Origin: an uncultured Rhodospirillales bacterium
GTDB lineage: Bacteria; Pseudomonadota; Alphaproteobacteria; ATCC43930; CGMCC-115725
Length of the DNA: 64,000 nucleotides
Reading direction: 5' to 3'
Assembly (NCBI GenBank): GCA_903828515.1
Contig: CAIKMD010000002.1
Location: 744,001-808,000 of the forward strand
The notes beneath the pieces were generated by a model, which was given only the letters and a program-made list of their open reading frames with translations, was not told where the DNA came from and ran no database searches. Each line of letters starts with the position of its first letter. Position 1 is the stretch's first letter. Position numbers and translations under genes: made by a program. Of this stretch, positions 11,046 to 19,478 are shown one piece after another.

Positions 11046-11804
11046 TCAGGCCAGAACATCCCGCCACGCGGAGGGCTGCGGCCGATGCGCGCGGAAGCGG
11101 AAAATCGGTTTCGTACCGAGTCGCTCGGCCGAAGGCAGGGCGATTAGCGAACTCGATACGGTGGCGAAGCCGCGGCCGGTGTCGAACTGCATGGCGTCGT
11201 GCGGATCGCCGCCCGACTCGCGGTTGTCGTCGAGCAGCAGGTTTTCCCAGCTCGCCCAATCGTCGCGGCTGGGATCGGGCGGTGTCGCGGCCGAGAAGAG
11301 GGGCCGGTATTTCTTGAGCCGCGCCGTGTCCATGTCGTCGAGATCGCCGGCGGCGATCATGCCGAGCCCGGCGCGCAGCTTCGTCGATTCGATCGGCAAC
11401 GTGCCGGTCGGATCGGCATGGCGCAGCCAGAACGCGTCGCGATTATCGGCAATGATGAGATTGAAGGTGCGATAGGCGCGCGGATCGAGCGCAGCCAATG
11501 CCTCGGCGGCCGTGTGGGCGTCGGCATGATCGAGCGCCTCGAGCACCAGTTCGCCGCGCGAGCGCTGGCCCGGCGCCGGTCCCAATGACCCGTGCCGGTT
11601 GAGGATGCCGGCGACCACGCCGAAATCGTTGATTCCGAGCCAGGAGCCGCCGGCCAGCTCGTCCATCCCGGCGACGATGTCGGGCCGGTCGGGCCAATGC
11701 CGCGCCGGCGGGAGCCAGGGCCGGTCGATCATCTCGTCGCGGTTGGCGCCGATCAGGACCGGCCAGTCGTGGCCCGGCCGGCGCAGAATGACGAAGGTGC
11801 ACAT
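11046..11804 (-). CDS. NRDE family protein (TANGO2-like)
   Basis: 252 aa. It begins MCTFVILR, with the cysteine at position 2 typical of this Ntn-hydrolase-like family, and carries the defining NRDE motif in IGANRDEM near residue 21. The family also includes human TANGO2, linked to haem or lipid handling, but no reaction is established for bacterial members. It lies 57 bp upstream of purC on the same strand and may be co-transcribed; its start faces that of the zeta-like gene 48 bp away. Confidence 0.88.
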   Translation of the reverse strand: MCTFVILRRPGHDWPVLIGANRDEMIDRPWLPPARHWPDRPDIVAGMDELAGGSWLGINDFGVVAGILNRHGSLGPAPGQRSRGELVLEALDHADAHTAAEALAALDPRAYRTFNLIIADNRDAFWLRHADPTGTLPIESTKLRAGLGMIAAGDLDDMDTARLKKYRPLFSAATPPDPSRDDWASWENLLLDDNRESGGDPHDAMQFDTGRGFATVSSSLIALPSAERLGTKPIFRFRAHRPQPSAWRDVLA

Positions 11805-11852
11805 GACCGTGGTTATGGGCTATCTAAGGGAAACGGCAAGGGATGGAGTGTC

Positions 11853-12167
11853 ATGTCCGGATTCGACGAACGCGAAAAAGGTTTCGAGCGCAAATTCGAG
11901 AACGACCAGGAACTTCAGTTCAAGGTCAAGGCACGGCGTAATCATCTGCTCGGCCTGTGGGCGGCCGGCAAGCTCGGTCTGACCGGCGACGCCGCTGAAG
12001 CTTACGCGGTCAAGATCGTCGACCCGTCAAGCCATCTGCATGGCGACGCGGAAACCGTGACCAAGATCGCGGCCGACTTCAAAGCCAAGTCGTTGTCGGC
12101 CGACGAGGGGCCGATCCGCCTCGAACTCGAACGCTGCGCCGCGGAGGCGCGCAAACAACTGGGGTGA
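11853..12167 (+). CDS. DUF1476 protein, F1-ATPase inhibitor (zeta) family
   Basis: 104 aa. The N-terminus MSGFDEREKGFERKFENDQE closely matches the alphaproteobacterial zeta subunit, whose N-terminal helix inhibits the F1-ATPase (first shown in Paracoccus). The four-helix DUF1476 body follows, with KARRNHLLGLWAAGKLG. The gene ends only 4 bp before the next coding start, which suggests coupled expression with an unrelated solute-binding protein. Confidence 0.92.
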   Translation: MSGFDEREKGFERKFENDQELQFKVKARRNHLLGLWAAGKLGLTGDAAEAYAVKIVDPSSHLHGDAETVTKIAADFKAKSLSADEGPIRLELERCAAEARKQLG

Positions 12168-12171
12168 CGCG

Positions 12172-13203
12172 ATGAGGGGGATTCGTTTCGCGGCCCTTCT
12201 GTTCGGGCTCGCACTGGCGTCGCCGGCAGGGGCCGGAATTCCGATCACCATCGGTGTCGCGCCGGTCGTGCCGGTGGCCTCGACCTATATCGCGATGGAT
12301 AAAGGCTGGCTCGCCGATGCCGGTTTCGACGTGAAGATCGAGGAAGTCGATTCCGCCACCAAGTTCATCGCCTTCCTCGCCACCGGTCAGATCCAGGTTC
12401 TTCATGGCGGCATCGGCGCGGTCTATTACAACGCGATCGCGCAAGGCCTGCCGATCACCATGGTGCTCGATTCCGGTTCGACGCCGGTCTATCAGGATCT
12501 TCTGGTCCGCACCGACCTGAAGGACCAGATCAAGAAGATCGAGGATTTGAAGGGCCGCAAGATCGGCTTCGTTTCGCAAGCCGGCGTTCCCGTCTATAGC
12601 GTCGGCAAGCTGCTCGAAACGGTCAAGCTCACCATCAAGGACATCGACGACAAGTACATGCCGTTCCCCGACATGGCGACGGGGTTCGCGAACAAGGCGA
12701 TCGACCTGGTGCTGGCCGTGCCGCCGTGGGGTGAATTGATCAGCGACCGCCAGCTCGGCGTGCGCTGGCTCGACCCCTCGACGAAGATCGGCCCGCAACC
12801 GATGGAACTGGTCGTCTATACCGTCAACACCGACTGGGCCAAGGCGAATGCCGAAGCCGCGCAGAAGCTGTTCACGATCCTGGCGCGCGGCGGCCGCGAG
12901 TACTGTCAGGCCTATCATCACGGGCCCAATCGCGCCGAGGTCTCGGCCATGCTGGTCAAGCACAAGGTCGTCAACGACGCGGTCTTGCTCGAACGCATGT
13001 CGTGGCAGGCACGCGACGTCAGCGGCCGCCTGAACCTCGAAAGCCTCGACGATCAGCAGGAATGGTTTCACCGCTTCGGCATGCTCAAGGACATCGCACC
13101 GCGGGCAAAGCTGAGCGACGCGCGTTACGCCGAGGCTGCGAACAAGGAACTGGGGCCGTTCAAGTTGATCAACACGGACAGCAAGATCGAGGGTTGCCGG
13201 TAG
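12172..13203 (+). CDS. Periplasmic solute-binding protein, NMT1/SsuA-like, orphan
   Basis: 343 aa. A signal peptide ends near residue 20 (SPAGAG). The mature part starts ITIGVAPVVPVASTYIAMDKGWLADAGFDV, the usual opening of SsuA/NMT1-type binding proteins for sulfonates, nitrate or thiamine precursors. No permease or ATPase gene adjoins it. It belongs to a different subfamily from the three binding proteins at 50.6-53.6 kb, which share a distinct YFDSAQP and SQGQLRL pattern. It starts 4 bp after the zeta-like gene. Confidence 0.82.
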   Translation: MRGIRFAALLFGLALASPAGAGIPITIGVAPVVPVASTYIAMDKGWLADAGFDVKIEEVDSATKFIAFLATGQIQVLHGGIGAVYYNAIAQGLPITMVLDSGSTPVYQDLLVRTDLKDQIKKIEDLKGRKIGFVSQAGVPVYSVGKLLETVKLTIKDIDDKYMPFPDMATGFANKAIDLVLAVPPWGELISDRQLGVRWLDPSTKIGPQPMELVVYTVNTDWAKANAEAAQKLFTILARGGREYCQAYHHGPNRAEVSAMLVKHKVVNDAVLLERMSWQARDVSGRLNLESLDDQQEWFHRFGMLKDIAPRAKLSDARYAEAANKELGPFKLINTDSKIEGCR

Positions 13204-13215
13204 AGCTTGTTATCG

Positions 13216-13337
13216 CGCTGCATCGGCAGCGTGGGTCTCTCGACAAGCTCGAGGTGAGTTGTATGTGGCCTTTAAGGCCGTAAAGAAGATCTCCTCGTCC
13301 TGAGCGAAATCGAAGGACGCAGGATGTCGATGCAGCG
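13216..13337. repeat. Dispersed palindromic repeat, copy 3 (inverted arms)
   Basis: The element begins and ends with CGCTGCATCG in inverted orientation. The left arm (about 13216-13258) and right arm (about 13292-13337) enclose a spacer containing the small palindrome GGCCTTTAAGGCC. The right arm, read on the minus strand, matches the copy at 9899 exactly over CTGCATCG through CCTTCGA. It lies between the orphan binding protein and the purB tail remnant. Confidence 0.8.
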
Positions 13338-13350
13338 TTCTACCGGCTGA

Positions 13351-13393
13351 GCCTTGCCGAACACGCGCTGGAAAATCGTATCGACGTGTTTTA
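13351..13393 (-). pseudogene. Displaced fragment of the purB 3' end
   Basis: These 43 bases match 14145-14187, the end of purB, with three or four differences. Read on the minus strand they encode KHVDTIFQRVFGKA, identical to the purB C-terminus, and the internal differences fall at synonymous third positions. The stop codon is lost (TAA is replaced by CAG). Between this fragment and the intact purB lies the low-GC gene at 13414-14121, so the fragment is one end of a direct duplication flanking that gene. Confidence 0.8.
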
Positions 13394-13413
13394 GGCAGTA
13401 AGTTTTAGATACT

Positions 13414-14121
13414 CTAATTTTGAGTGGTTTTGGATGCCCACACTCGACGGGTCGCGCCATTCACCGTTTCCACGGTTACATTGCTGGATACATAAAACGT
13501 GGCCGCGTGCCTTTTTCGGGTAACGGTTCGCAGTTGCTTGGTCGCGACCTTGCCCGTGTAACTAAATTCCAGTTGTTCTCCGTCTTCCAATGAGGGCTGT
13601 CCCAGTTGGTGGACTAATGCATTTCGGCTGAGCCCGAGCCAAGTTCTTCTGTCGAGCGATACCGGCTGAAATTTGGCGTCCAGTTTTGGGCAGCTTGCTG
13701 TTTCGACGCTGACGTTCTCAATTGAAGCCGCGACGATAGTATCGACGGTGTGTCGTGGGCCGCCGAATTCGCCGCTCGAAATAATCCAGACGCGCTGAAA
13801 CCCGACCTTCGTCTGAAGCGTATAACACAGCCAATATATATGCTCGGAGGCGTCGCCCTGTTCTCCAATGGATCCCGTTCGCACGACTTCGCGCACACGA
13901 TCAAGTGACGTTTTTTCCAAGGTTATTTTGAGTATGCCGAGACGAAGGTAGGAGACAGGCATTCGCGCCAGCGTGGACGGCACTTGAGCTGACAGACGTG
14001 GCGCAGGAGGCGGGGGTAAGGCGTCGTCCGCTTGGGCGGGTTTGACGGAAGCCATCGATAGCCATGCGGCCGAGATCAACGTCGCGGACCGGAGATATTT
14101 AGCGGTGGTTCGCGGCAGCAT
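13414..14121 (-). CDS. Secreted hypothetical protein, low GC, between purB tail duplicates
   Basis: 235 aa. The N-terminus has a signal peptide ending near PAQA (residue 30) and then a proline-rich stretch. Two later cysteines and a C-terminal part resembling a small beta-rich lipoprotein fold (GLSRNALVHQLGQPSLEDG) recall SmpA/BamE-like repeats, but I do not recognise the family. GC is near 52 percent in sampled stretches, against about 65 percent around it. It begins 20 bp after the purB stop, so it is placed to be read from the purB transcript. The ribosome site is weak. Confidence 0.7.
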   Translation of the reverse strand: MLPRTTAKYLRSATLISAAWLSMASVKPAQADDALPPPPAPRLSAQVPSTLARMPVSYLRLGILKITLEKTSLDRVREVVRTGSIGEQGDASEHIYWLCYTLQTKVGFQRVWIISSGEFGGPRHTVDTIVAASIENVSVETASCPKLDAKFQPVSLDRRTWLGLSRNALVHQLGQPSLEDGEQLEFSYTGKVATKQLRTVTRKRHAATFYVSSNVTVETVNGATRRVWASKTTQN

Positions 14122-14140
14122 CTGATTGGATATTGAGATA

Positions 14141-15439
14141 TTAGGCCTTGCCGAACACGCGCTGGAAAATCGTGTCGACGTGCTTCAAATGGTATTCGTC
14201 GTCGAACAGCGCGTCGATCTCGGTGGGCTTCATCGATTTCGCGATCTCGGCATCGGCCTTGAGCAAGGCGGGGAAGTTGCCCTTGCCGTGCCAGACCTGC
14301 ATCGCGTTGCGCTGGACCGCGCGATAGGCGTCTTCGCGGCTCATGCCCGCCTGGGTCAGCGCCAGCAGCACGCGCTGGGAGTTATGCAGGCCACCGAGCT
14401 TGTCCATGTTGGCTTTCATCGCTTCGGGATAGACGAGCATCCGGTCGATCACGCCCGTCATGCGCCCGAGCGCGAAATCCAAAGCGATGGTGGCGTCGGG
14501 ACCGATCACGCGTTCGACCGAGGAATGCGAAATGTCACGCTCATGCCACAGCGCCACGTTTTCGAGCGCCGGCACGACATTGCCGCGCACCAGGCGGGCA
14601 AGGCCGGTGATGTTTTCCGACAGGACCGGGTTGCGCTTATGCGGCATCGCCGACGAGCCTTTTTGCTCGGGCGCGAAATATTCCTCGACCTCGCGCACTT
14701 CGGTGCGTTGCAGATGACGAATTTCCGTCGCCAGGCGCTCGACCGAACTCGCGATCACCCCGAGCGTCGCGAAGAACTGTGCGTGGCGGTCGCGCGGGAT
14801 GATCTGAGTCGAGACCGGCTCGGGCGTGAGGCCGAGTTTCCTGGCGACATAGTCTTCGATCGCCGGCGGCACGTTGGCGAAGGTGCCGACCGCGCCGGAC
14901 ACGGCACAGGTCGAGATGTCGGCGCGCGCGGCTTCGAGCCGGACGCGGTTGCGCGCGAACTCGGCATAGAACCCGGCGAGCTTCACACCGAAAGTTGTCG
15001 GCTCGGCATGGATGCCGTGGCTGCGGCCGATGGTGATCGTGGTCTTGAATTCGCGCGCGCGCCGTTCGAGCACTTTCAACAGCGCGTCGATATCGGCGAG
15101 CAGGATGTCGGAGGCCTGCTGAAGCTGCACGGCAAGGCAGGTATCGAGCACATCCGACGAGGTCATGCCCTGGTGGAGAAACCGCGCCTCGGGACCGATA
15201 TGTTCGGCGAGGTTGGTGAGGAAGGCGACCACGTCGTGGTGAATCTCGCGCTCGATCGCGTCGATGCGTTCGACCTCGAACTTGCCTTTTTCGCGGATCG
15301 CCTTGGCGGCGCTTGCCGGAATGATGCCGGCCTCGGCGAGCGCGTCGCAGGCCAATGCTTCGATTTCGAACCAGATGCGGAACCGGTTTTCCGGCTCCCA
15401 AATGGCGGCCATTTTCGGCCGGCTGTAACGGGGGATCAT
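14141..15439 (-). CDS. purB: Adenylosuccinate lyase
   Basis: 432 aa. It cleaves SAICAR to AICAR and adenylosuccinate to AMP. The fumarase/aspartase signature SSAMPHKRNP is at residues 262-271 and contains the catalytic serine loop. The catalytic histidine motif GRSHGIHAEP is at 138-147. Length is normal for the bacterial enzyme. Its last 14 codons are duplicated about 750 bp downstream, beyond a foreign-looking gene. Confidence 0.97.
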   Translation of the reverse strand: MIPRYSRPKMAAIWEPENRFRIWFEIEALACDALAEAGIIPASAAKAIREKGKFEVERIDAIEREIHHDVVAFLTNLAEHIGPEARFLHQGMTSSDVLDTCLAVQLQQASDILLADIDALLKVLERRAREFKTTITIGRSHGIHAEPTTFGVKLAGFYAEFARNRVRLEAARADISTCAVSGAVGTFANVPPAIEDYVARKLGLTPEPVSTQIIPRDRHAQFFATLGVIASSVERLATEIRHLQRTEVREVEEYFAPEQKGSSAMPHKRNPVLSENITGLARLVRGNVVPALENVALWHERDISHSSVERVIGPDATIALDFALGRMTGVIDRMLVYPEAMKANMDKLGGLHNSQRVLLALTQAGMSREDAYRAVQRNAMQVWHGKGNFPALLKADAEIAKSMKPTEIDALFDDEYHLKHVDTIFQRVFGKA

Positions 15440-15483
15440 GGCGACGGCTTAACCCGTCCGCGCGGCGGACGCAAGGCGCGGGG

Positions 15484-16188
15484 TTACTGACCCGATCGCT
15501 CGACCTGCTGGCTCGCGGTCACGGCCGGCTTGGCCGACGCCTGGTTGTACTGCTTGAGGACGAAGGTGACGGGCGTGCCGTCTTCGCTGGTCTGAAATCC
15601 GACGACCGTGTTGTCGGTGCCGATCCAGACAATCTGGTGCTTGTCGTCGTCGATGAAGAATTGATGGACCTGCATCATGCGGCCGCCGAACGCGATGTTT
15701 TGCTCGCCGGTGTCGGTCACTTTGACGGTCGTGACCTTGCCGGTCTTGGTGCCCATCATGAGGTCGGTGTTGAGGATCGTCGGCGTCCACGGGTTGGAGG
15801 GATGGACGCGCGCCGGCGCGGTGACCGTGCCGAGCGGCCCGGTCACGACGAAACTGTCGGCCTGGGCCTGGCCGGTGACGTTCATCTTCTTGCCGTTGTC
15901 GTCGGTCGCGCCCTCGAAGCCGACGAAGCGATCCTTCTGCCAATGCTCGACGCGGCTGGCGTCCTGGTGAAACATCGAGATGCCGAGGACTTTGACGGCG
16001 ATGTGAAGCTGGGTCTGAACGTCGGTTTTGTCGCCGTCCTGGGTCACGGTATTGGTATAGGTACCGATGTTGCCATAGGTCGGATGCTGGACGTCGTATT
16101 GATACACGTGCTGTTCCGCCCACGCCGGCCCGGTTGCGAGCAGAACGATGACGGATATACCGGCCGCATAGGCGTCAAAACGGTTCAT
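15484..16188 (-). CDS. Secreted protein resembling DUF6134
   Basis: 234 aa with a signal peptide ending near AWA (residue 24). The mature N-terminus reads YQYDVQHPTYGNIGTYTNTV, followed by a beta-rich body with FEGATDDNGKK and ending in a VTFVLKQY strand. This pattern matches my memory of the DUF6134 family of uncharacterised periplasmic proteins. It is 44 bp upstream of purB on the same strand. No function is claimed. Confidence 0.72.
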   Translation of the reverse strand: MNRFDAYAAGISVIVLLATGPAWAEQHVYQYDVQHPTYGNIGTYTNTVTQDGDKTDVQTQLHIAVKVLGISMFHQDASRVEHWQKDRFVGFEGATDDNGKKMNVTGQAQADSFVVTGPLGTVTAPARVHPSNPWTPTILNTDLMMGTKTGKVTTVKVTDTGEQNIAFGGRMMQVHQFFIDDDKHQIVWIGTDNTVVGFQTSEDGTPVTFVLKQYNQASAKPAVTASQQVERSGQ

Positions 16189-16291
16189 GGGTGGTCCGGC
16201 CTGAGAACGGTGAGGGATGTAGGCCTATTCCCGCGTGATTTTCAAGTGGACGCCGATTCTCGCCCCGATCGTGGCTTTTGCAGGATGGCGA

Positions 16292-18820
16292 TCAGCCGGC
16301 GGGCGCGTCGATCCCCACGGTCGCGAGCATCGCGGCCAGTTGCGTCGATCCGTAAGGTTTGCCGAGAAACCCGATTCCGGTTTCGTTTTTCAGCGGCCCC
16401 TGGGCGATGCCGCTGCCATAACCGCTGACGATGACGATCGGCAGTTTCGCGGCGATGCCGCGTAACGTCAGCGCCAGCTCGTCGCCTTTTTGATCGGGCA
16501 GGCCGACATCGATGAGCGCCGCCTGGATGGAGTCCGGCGCGGCGCGGAATTTGTCGGTTGCCTCGCGCGCCGAGCCGGCTTCCTCGACGCGAAAGCCAAG
16601 CAGCTCGAGCGCATCGACGGCAACCATCCGGACCAGTTCGTCATCCTCGACGACGAGGATCGTGGGAACGTTGGCATCCATCTTGAGCATCTCGCTGATT
16701 TTCTTGGCCAGGATGGCGAAGGTAAAAGGTTTGGCGACGAGTTGCACGCCGGCATCGAGCCGTCCGTCATGCACGATCGCGCTTTTGGCGTAACCCGACG
16801 TGAACAGGATTTTCAAATGCGGATGCCGGCGATGGGCTTCGTCGGCGAGTTGCTTGCCGTTCATCCCGCCGGGCAGGCCGACATCGCTGAAGAGTAGCGC
16901 AATTTCGGGCTCGCGGTCCAAAATTTCGAGCGCGGCGCGCCCCGTGGAGGCCTCGATCACGCGATAGCCGAGTTCGCGGACAATGTCGGTCGAGTGCGAA
17001 CGAACGTCGTTGTCGTCGTCGACGACCAGAATCGTTTCCGCGCGGTCGCGGGCCGGCGCTCGTTCCGGCACGGCGGCCGGCAATTCCGTCTCGGGTTCCA
17101 CCTCGTTGGGCAGTTCCTGTCCCGCGAACCGGGGCAGGTAGATCTTCACGGTGGTCCCCGCTTCGGGCGTGCTGACGATTTTCGCGTGGCCGCCGGACTG
17201 TTTCACGAAACCATAGACCTGCGACAGGCCGAGCCCGGTGCCTTGTCCGGTGTCCTTGGTGGTGAAGAACGGATCGAAGGCCTGCGCGATGACTTCCTTG
17301 GTCATGCCGATCCCGGTATCGGCGATCGCGATCAGGACATAGCTGCCCGGCGTCACTTCGGATTCCTGGTTGGCATAGGCGCGGTCGAGATCGACATTCG
17401 ATGTCGCGATGGTCAGGGTGCCGCCATCCGGCATCGCATCGCGCGCATTGATCGCGAGATTGAGGATCGCGCTTTCGAGTTGATTGGGGTCGGCGAAGGT
17501 GCGCCATAAATCGCCGTTAAGCACCGCTTCGATGGCGATCTGTTCGCCCAGGGCCCGGCCGAGCAGATCGGACATGCCGGACACCAGTTTGTTGGCATCG
17601 AGCACTTTCGGGTCGAGCGGTTGGTGGCGGGAAAAGGCGAGCAGGCGCTGGGTGAGCGACGCAGCATGTTGTGCGCCGCGCGTCGCCGCCTCGGCGAGTT
17701 TTCGCAATTGCGGCAGGTCGGTTGCGGTCGCCCCGAGCCGGCGCTGCATGGTTTCGAGATTGCCGAGAATAACCGTCAGGAGATTGTTGAAGTCATGCGC
17801 GATGCCGCCGGTCAGGTGCCCGACCGCTTCCATTTTTTGCGCCTGGCGCATGCGTTCCTCGATCTCGCGAAACTCGGTCACGTCCGCGACGATGCCGGCG
17901 ATGCGAACCGGCTTGCCCAATTCGTAATAGGTGCGTCCCTTGACCTGCAGCCAGCGGATCGCGCCGTCGCTGGACCGGCGAATGCGTTTTTCGAATTCGA
18001 TCGCGCCGCTTGTCGAGGCTTGCGCGAAAGCCTTGGCGACGGCGGCGCGATCTTCGGGCAGAAACTGATCCAGCGTAGTTTCGAGATGCCATGCCGGCAG
18101 CAAGCGCGTATGGCCGAAAATCCGGTCGTGCGGCACCGAGCGTCGGACCAGCCGCGTCGCCAGGTCGAGATCCCAGCTCGCCATGCCGGCGGCATCGAGC
18201 GCGAGTTGCAGGCTGCCTTCGGCACGGCGGCGTTCCTCGATCTCCTTGCCGAGCAGGATATTGGCGGCGGCAAGCTCGTGCGTGCGCCGCCGGCTATGGG
18301 TGAGGTCGGTCACCACGCAGCAGACGACGCGCGGGGTTTCCTCGTCGACCTTTAGATCGATGAGGGAAATATTCACCGGCACGGCGGCGATGCCGGCGCC
18401 ATGCAGGACGAACTCGCCGGATGCGCCGGTATTAAGGCCGCGCGCCAGCAGCTGCAAGAACGTGCCGATTTCGGCATCGCCAAAAAAGCGGGTGATCGTA
18501 TGACCGATGATATTTTCGCGCTCGATCCCGATGATGGTGGCGAAACACTGATTGCAATAGAGGACGGTTCCGTCGCCGCTCAGGGTGACGGCGCCTTCCT
18601 GCATCTGCTCGATGAGAACCCGATAGGGCCGGTCGGCGTTCTGGAGGGTGTAGACCTGCTGACCCGAGGGGCCGCCGACGACCACCGCATCGACCTCGCC
18701 GTTGCGAATGGCGTCGATGGTTTCCTCGGCTTCGCGCAACCGCGCCGCCAGTTCGCTGACGCTTAAGCCTTCGAGCCCGGCCTGCTCGGGATCGTTTTTC
18801 GACTCAAACGGCGCGGTCAT
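16292..18820 (-). CDS. PAS-containing hybrid histidine kinase of the Kai operon (two receiver domains)
   Basis: 842 aa. Order: an N-terminal helical segment ([21 protein letters not shown]), PAS 1 (about 65-170), PAS 2 (about 205-320), dimerisation H-box [11 protein letters not shown] with the phospho-histidine at 342, an HATPase domain (about 450-575, with [18 protein letters not shown]), receiver 1 ([13 protein letters not shown]) and receiver 2 ([12 protein letters not shown]). No transmembrane segment is seen, so a cytoplasmic kinase is expected. It lacks the KaiB-like sensor domain found at the N-terminus of cyanobacterial SasA. The start at 18820 overlaps the first kaiB-like stop by 4 bp. 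Confidence 0.92.
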   Translation of the reverse strand: MTAPFESKNDPEQAGLEGLSVSELAARLREAEETIDAIRNGEVDAVVVGGPSGQQVYTLQNADRPYRVLIEQMQEGAVTLSGDGTVLYCNQCFATIIGIERENIIGHTITRFFGDAEIGTFLQLLARGLNTGASGEFVLHGAGIAAVPVNISLIDLKVDEETPRVVCCVVTDLTHSRRRTHELAAANILLGKEIEERRRAEGSLQLALDAAGMASWDLDLATRLVRRSVPHDRIFGHTRLLPAWHLETTLDQFLPEDRAAVAKAFAQASTSGAIEFEKRIRRSSDGAIRWLQVKGRTYYELGKPVRIAGIVADVTEFREIEERMRQAQKMEAVGHLTGGIAHDFNNLLTVILGNLETMQRRLGATATDLPQLRKLAEAATRGAQHAASLTQRLLAFSRHQPLDPKVLDANKLVSGMSDLLGRALGEQIAIEAVLNGDLWRTFADPNQLESAILNLAINARDAMPDGGTLTIATSNVDLDRAYANQESEVTPGSYVLIAIADTGIGMTKEVIAQAFDPFFTTKDTGQGTGLGLSQVYGFVKQSGGHAKIVSTPEAGTTVKIYLPRFAGQELPNEVEPETELPAAVPERAPARDRAETILVVDDDNDVRSHSTDIVRELGYRVIEASTGRAALEILDREPEIALLFSDVGLPGGMNGKQLADEAHRRHPHLKILFTSGYAKSAIVHDGRLDAGVQLVAKPFTFAILAKKISEMLKMDANVPTILVVEDDELVRMVAVDALELLGFRVEEAGSAREATDKFRAAPDSIQAALIDVGLPDQKGDELALTLRGIAAKLPIVIVSGYGSGIAQGPLKNETGIGFLGKPYGSTQLAAMLATVGIDAPAG

Positions 18821-19146
18821 GGCGGCGAACGACTGCTTTTCGCGACCGGGGCGATGTTCAGGCCGGCGAGCACCCGATCTTCGTTCGAGAGATCGCCGAT
18901 GATGCGACGCAACGGCTCGGGCAAGATTTTGACCAGGGTTGGCGTCGCGATGACCTGCAGGTCGCGGGTCGATTCCGGGTTTTGATAAACGTCGATCACT
19001 TCCAGGTCGTACCGGCCCTGGAGGTTTTCTTCGCAAATCCGGCGCATGTTTTCGATGGCGCGCGTCGACCGCGGTGTCGAGCCGGTGACGAACAGCCGTA
19101 GCCTGTAATACTCCGCCGGATGCCCGGACAGGCTTGGATCATCCAT
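18817..19146 (-). CDS. kaiB: KaiB family protein, paralogue 1
   Basis: 109 aa. It has the KaiB thioredoxin-like core: LRLFVTGSTP, ICEENLQGRYDLEVIDV, ATPTLVKILPEPLRRIIGDLS and RVLAGLNI. KaiB binds the KaiC ring and, in cyanobacteria, drives the dephosphorylation phase by switching fold. The position matching the conserved Asp of the cyanobacterial GLD motif is Asn here (residue 97), unlike its neighbour. It overlaps the kinase gene by 4 bp and abuts the second kaiB by one base. Confidence 0.92.
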   Translation of the reverse strand: MDDPSLSGHPAEYYRLRLFVTGSTPRSTRAIENMRRICEENLQGRYDLEVIDVYQNPESTRDLQVIATPTLVKILPEPLRRIIGDLSNEDRVLAGLNIAPVAKSSRSPP

Positions 19147-19478
19147 TATATCGTTTCCGATCGCTTCGGTCGAATATCCAGTCCAACGATAACGCGCTCG
19201 GTATCCGAAAGGTTGCCGATGATGCGCTTGAGCGGCTGGGGCAGGCGGCGCACCAGGGTGGGGACGGCGACGATCTGATCGCCGGCGGCCAATTGCGGCG
19301 TGACGAGGAGATCGATCACCTCGATCGTGTAACGGCCGGCCAGGTGGTCCTCGCAGATCTGCCTGAGGTTGGCGATCGCCGCGAGCGATTTCGGCGTCTG
19401 GCCCGCGACGTAGAGGCGCAAGGCGTATTCGCCGATATCGAGGTCGCTGGTCGCCAATTCTTTCTGGATGTCGCTCAT
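19146..19478 (-). CDS. kaiB: KaiB family protein, paralogue 2
   Basis: 110 aa. The core matches cyanobacterial KaiB well: [58 protein letters not shown] and VIVGLDI, with the Gly and Asp (99 and 101) of the fold-switch region kept. About half of aligned positions are identical to the other KaiB. It overlaps the kaiC stop by 4 bp, so the three genes are likely translated as a coupled set. Confidence 0.93.
   Translation of the reverse strand: MSDIQKELATSDLDIGEYALRLYVAGQTPKSLAAIANLRQICEDHLAGRYTIEVIDLLVTPQLAAGDQIVAVPTLVRRLPQPLKRIIGNLSDTERVIVGLDIRPKRSETI

Noticed and set aside
13394-14144. Low-GC insert between the purB tails as an insertion sequence
   Set aside because: No terminal inverted repeats were found at its edges and the encoded protein is secreted, not a transposase.
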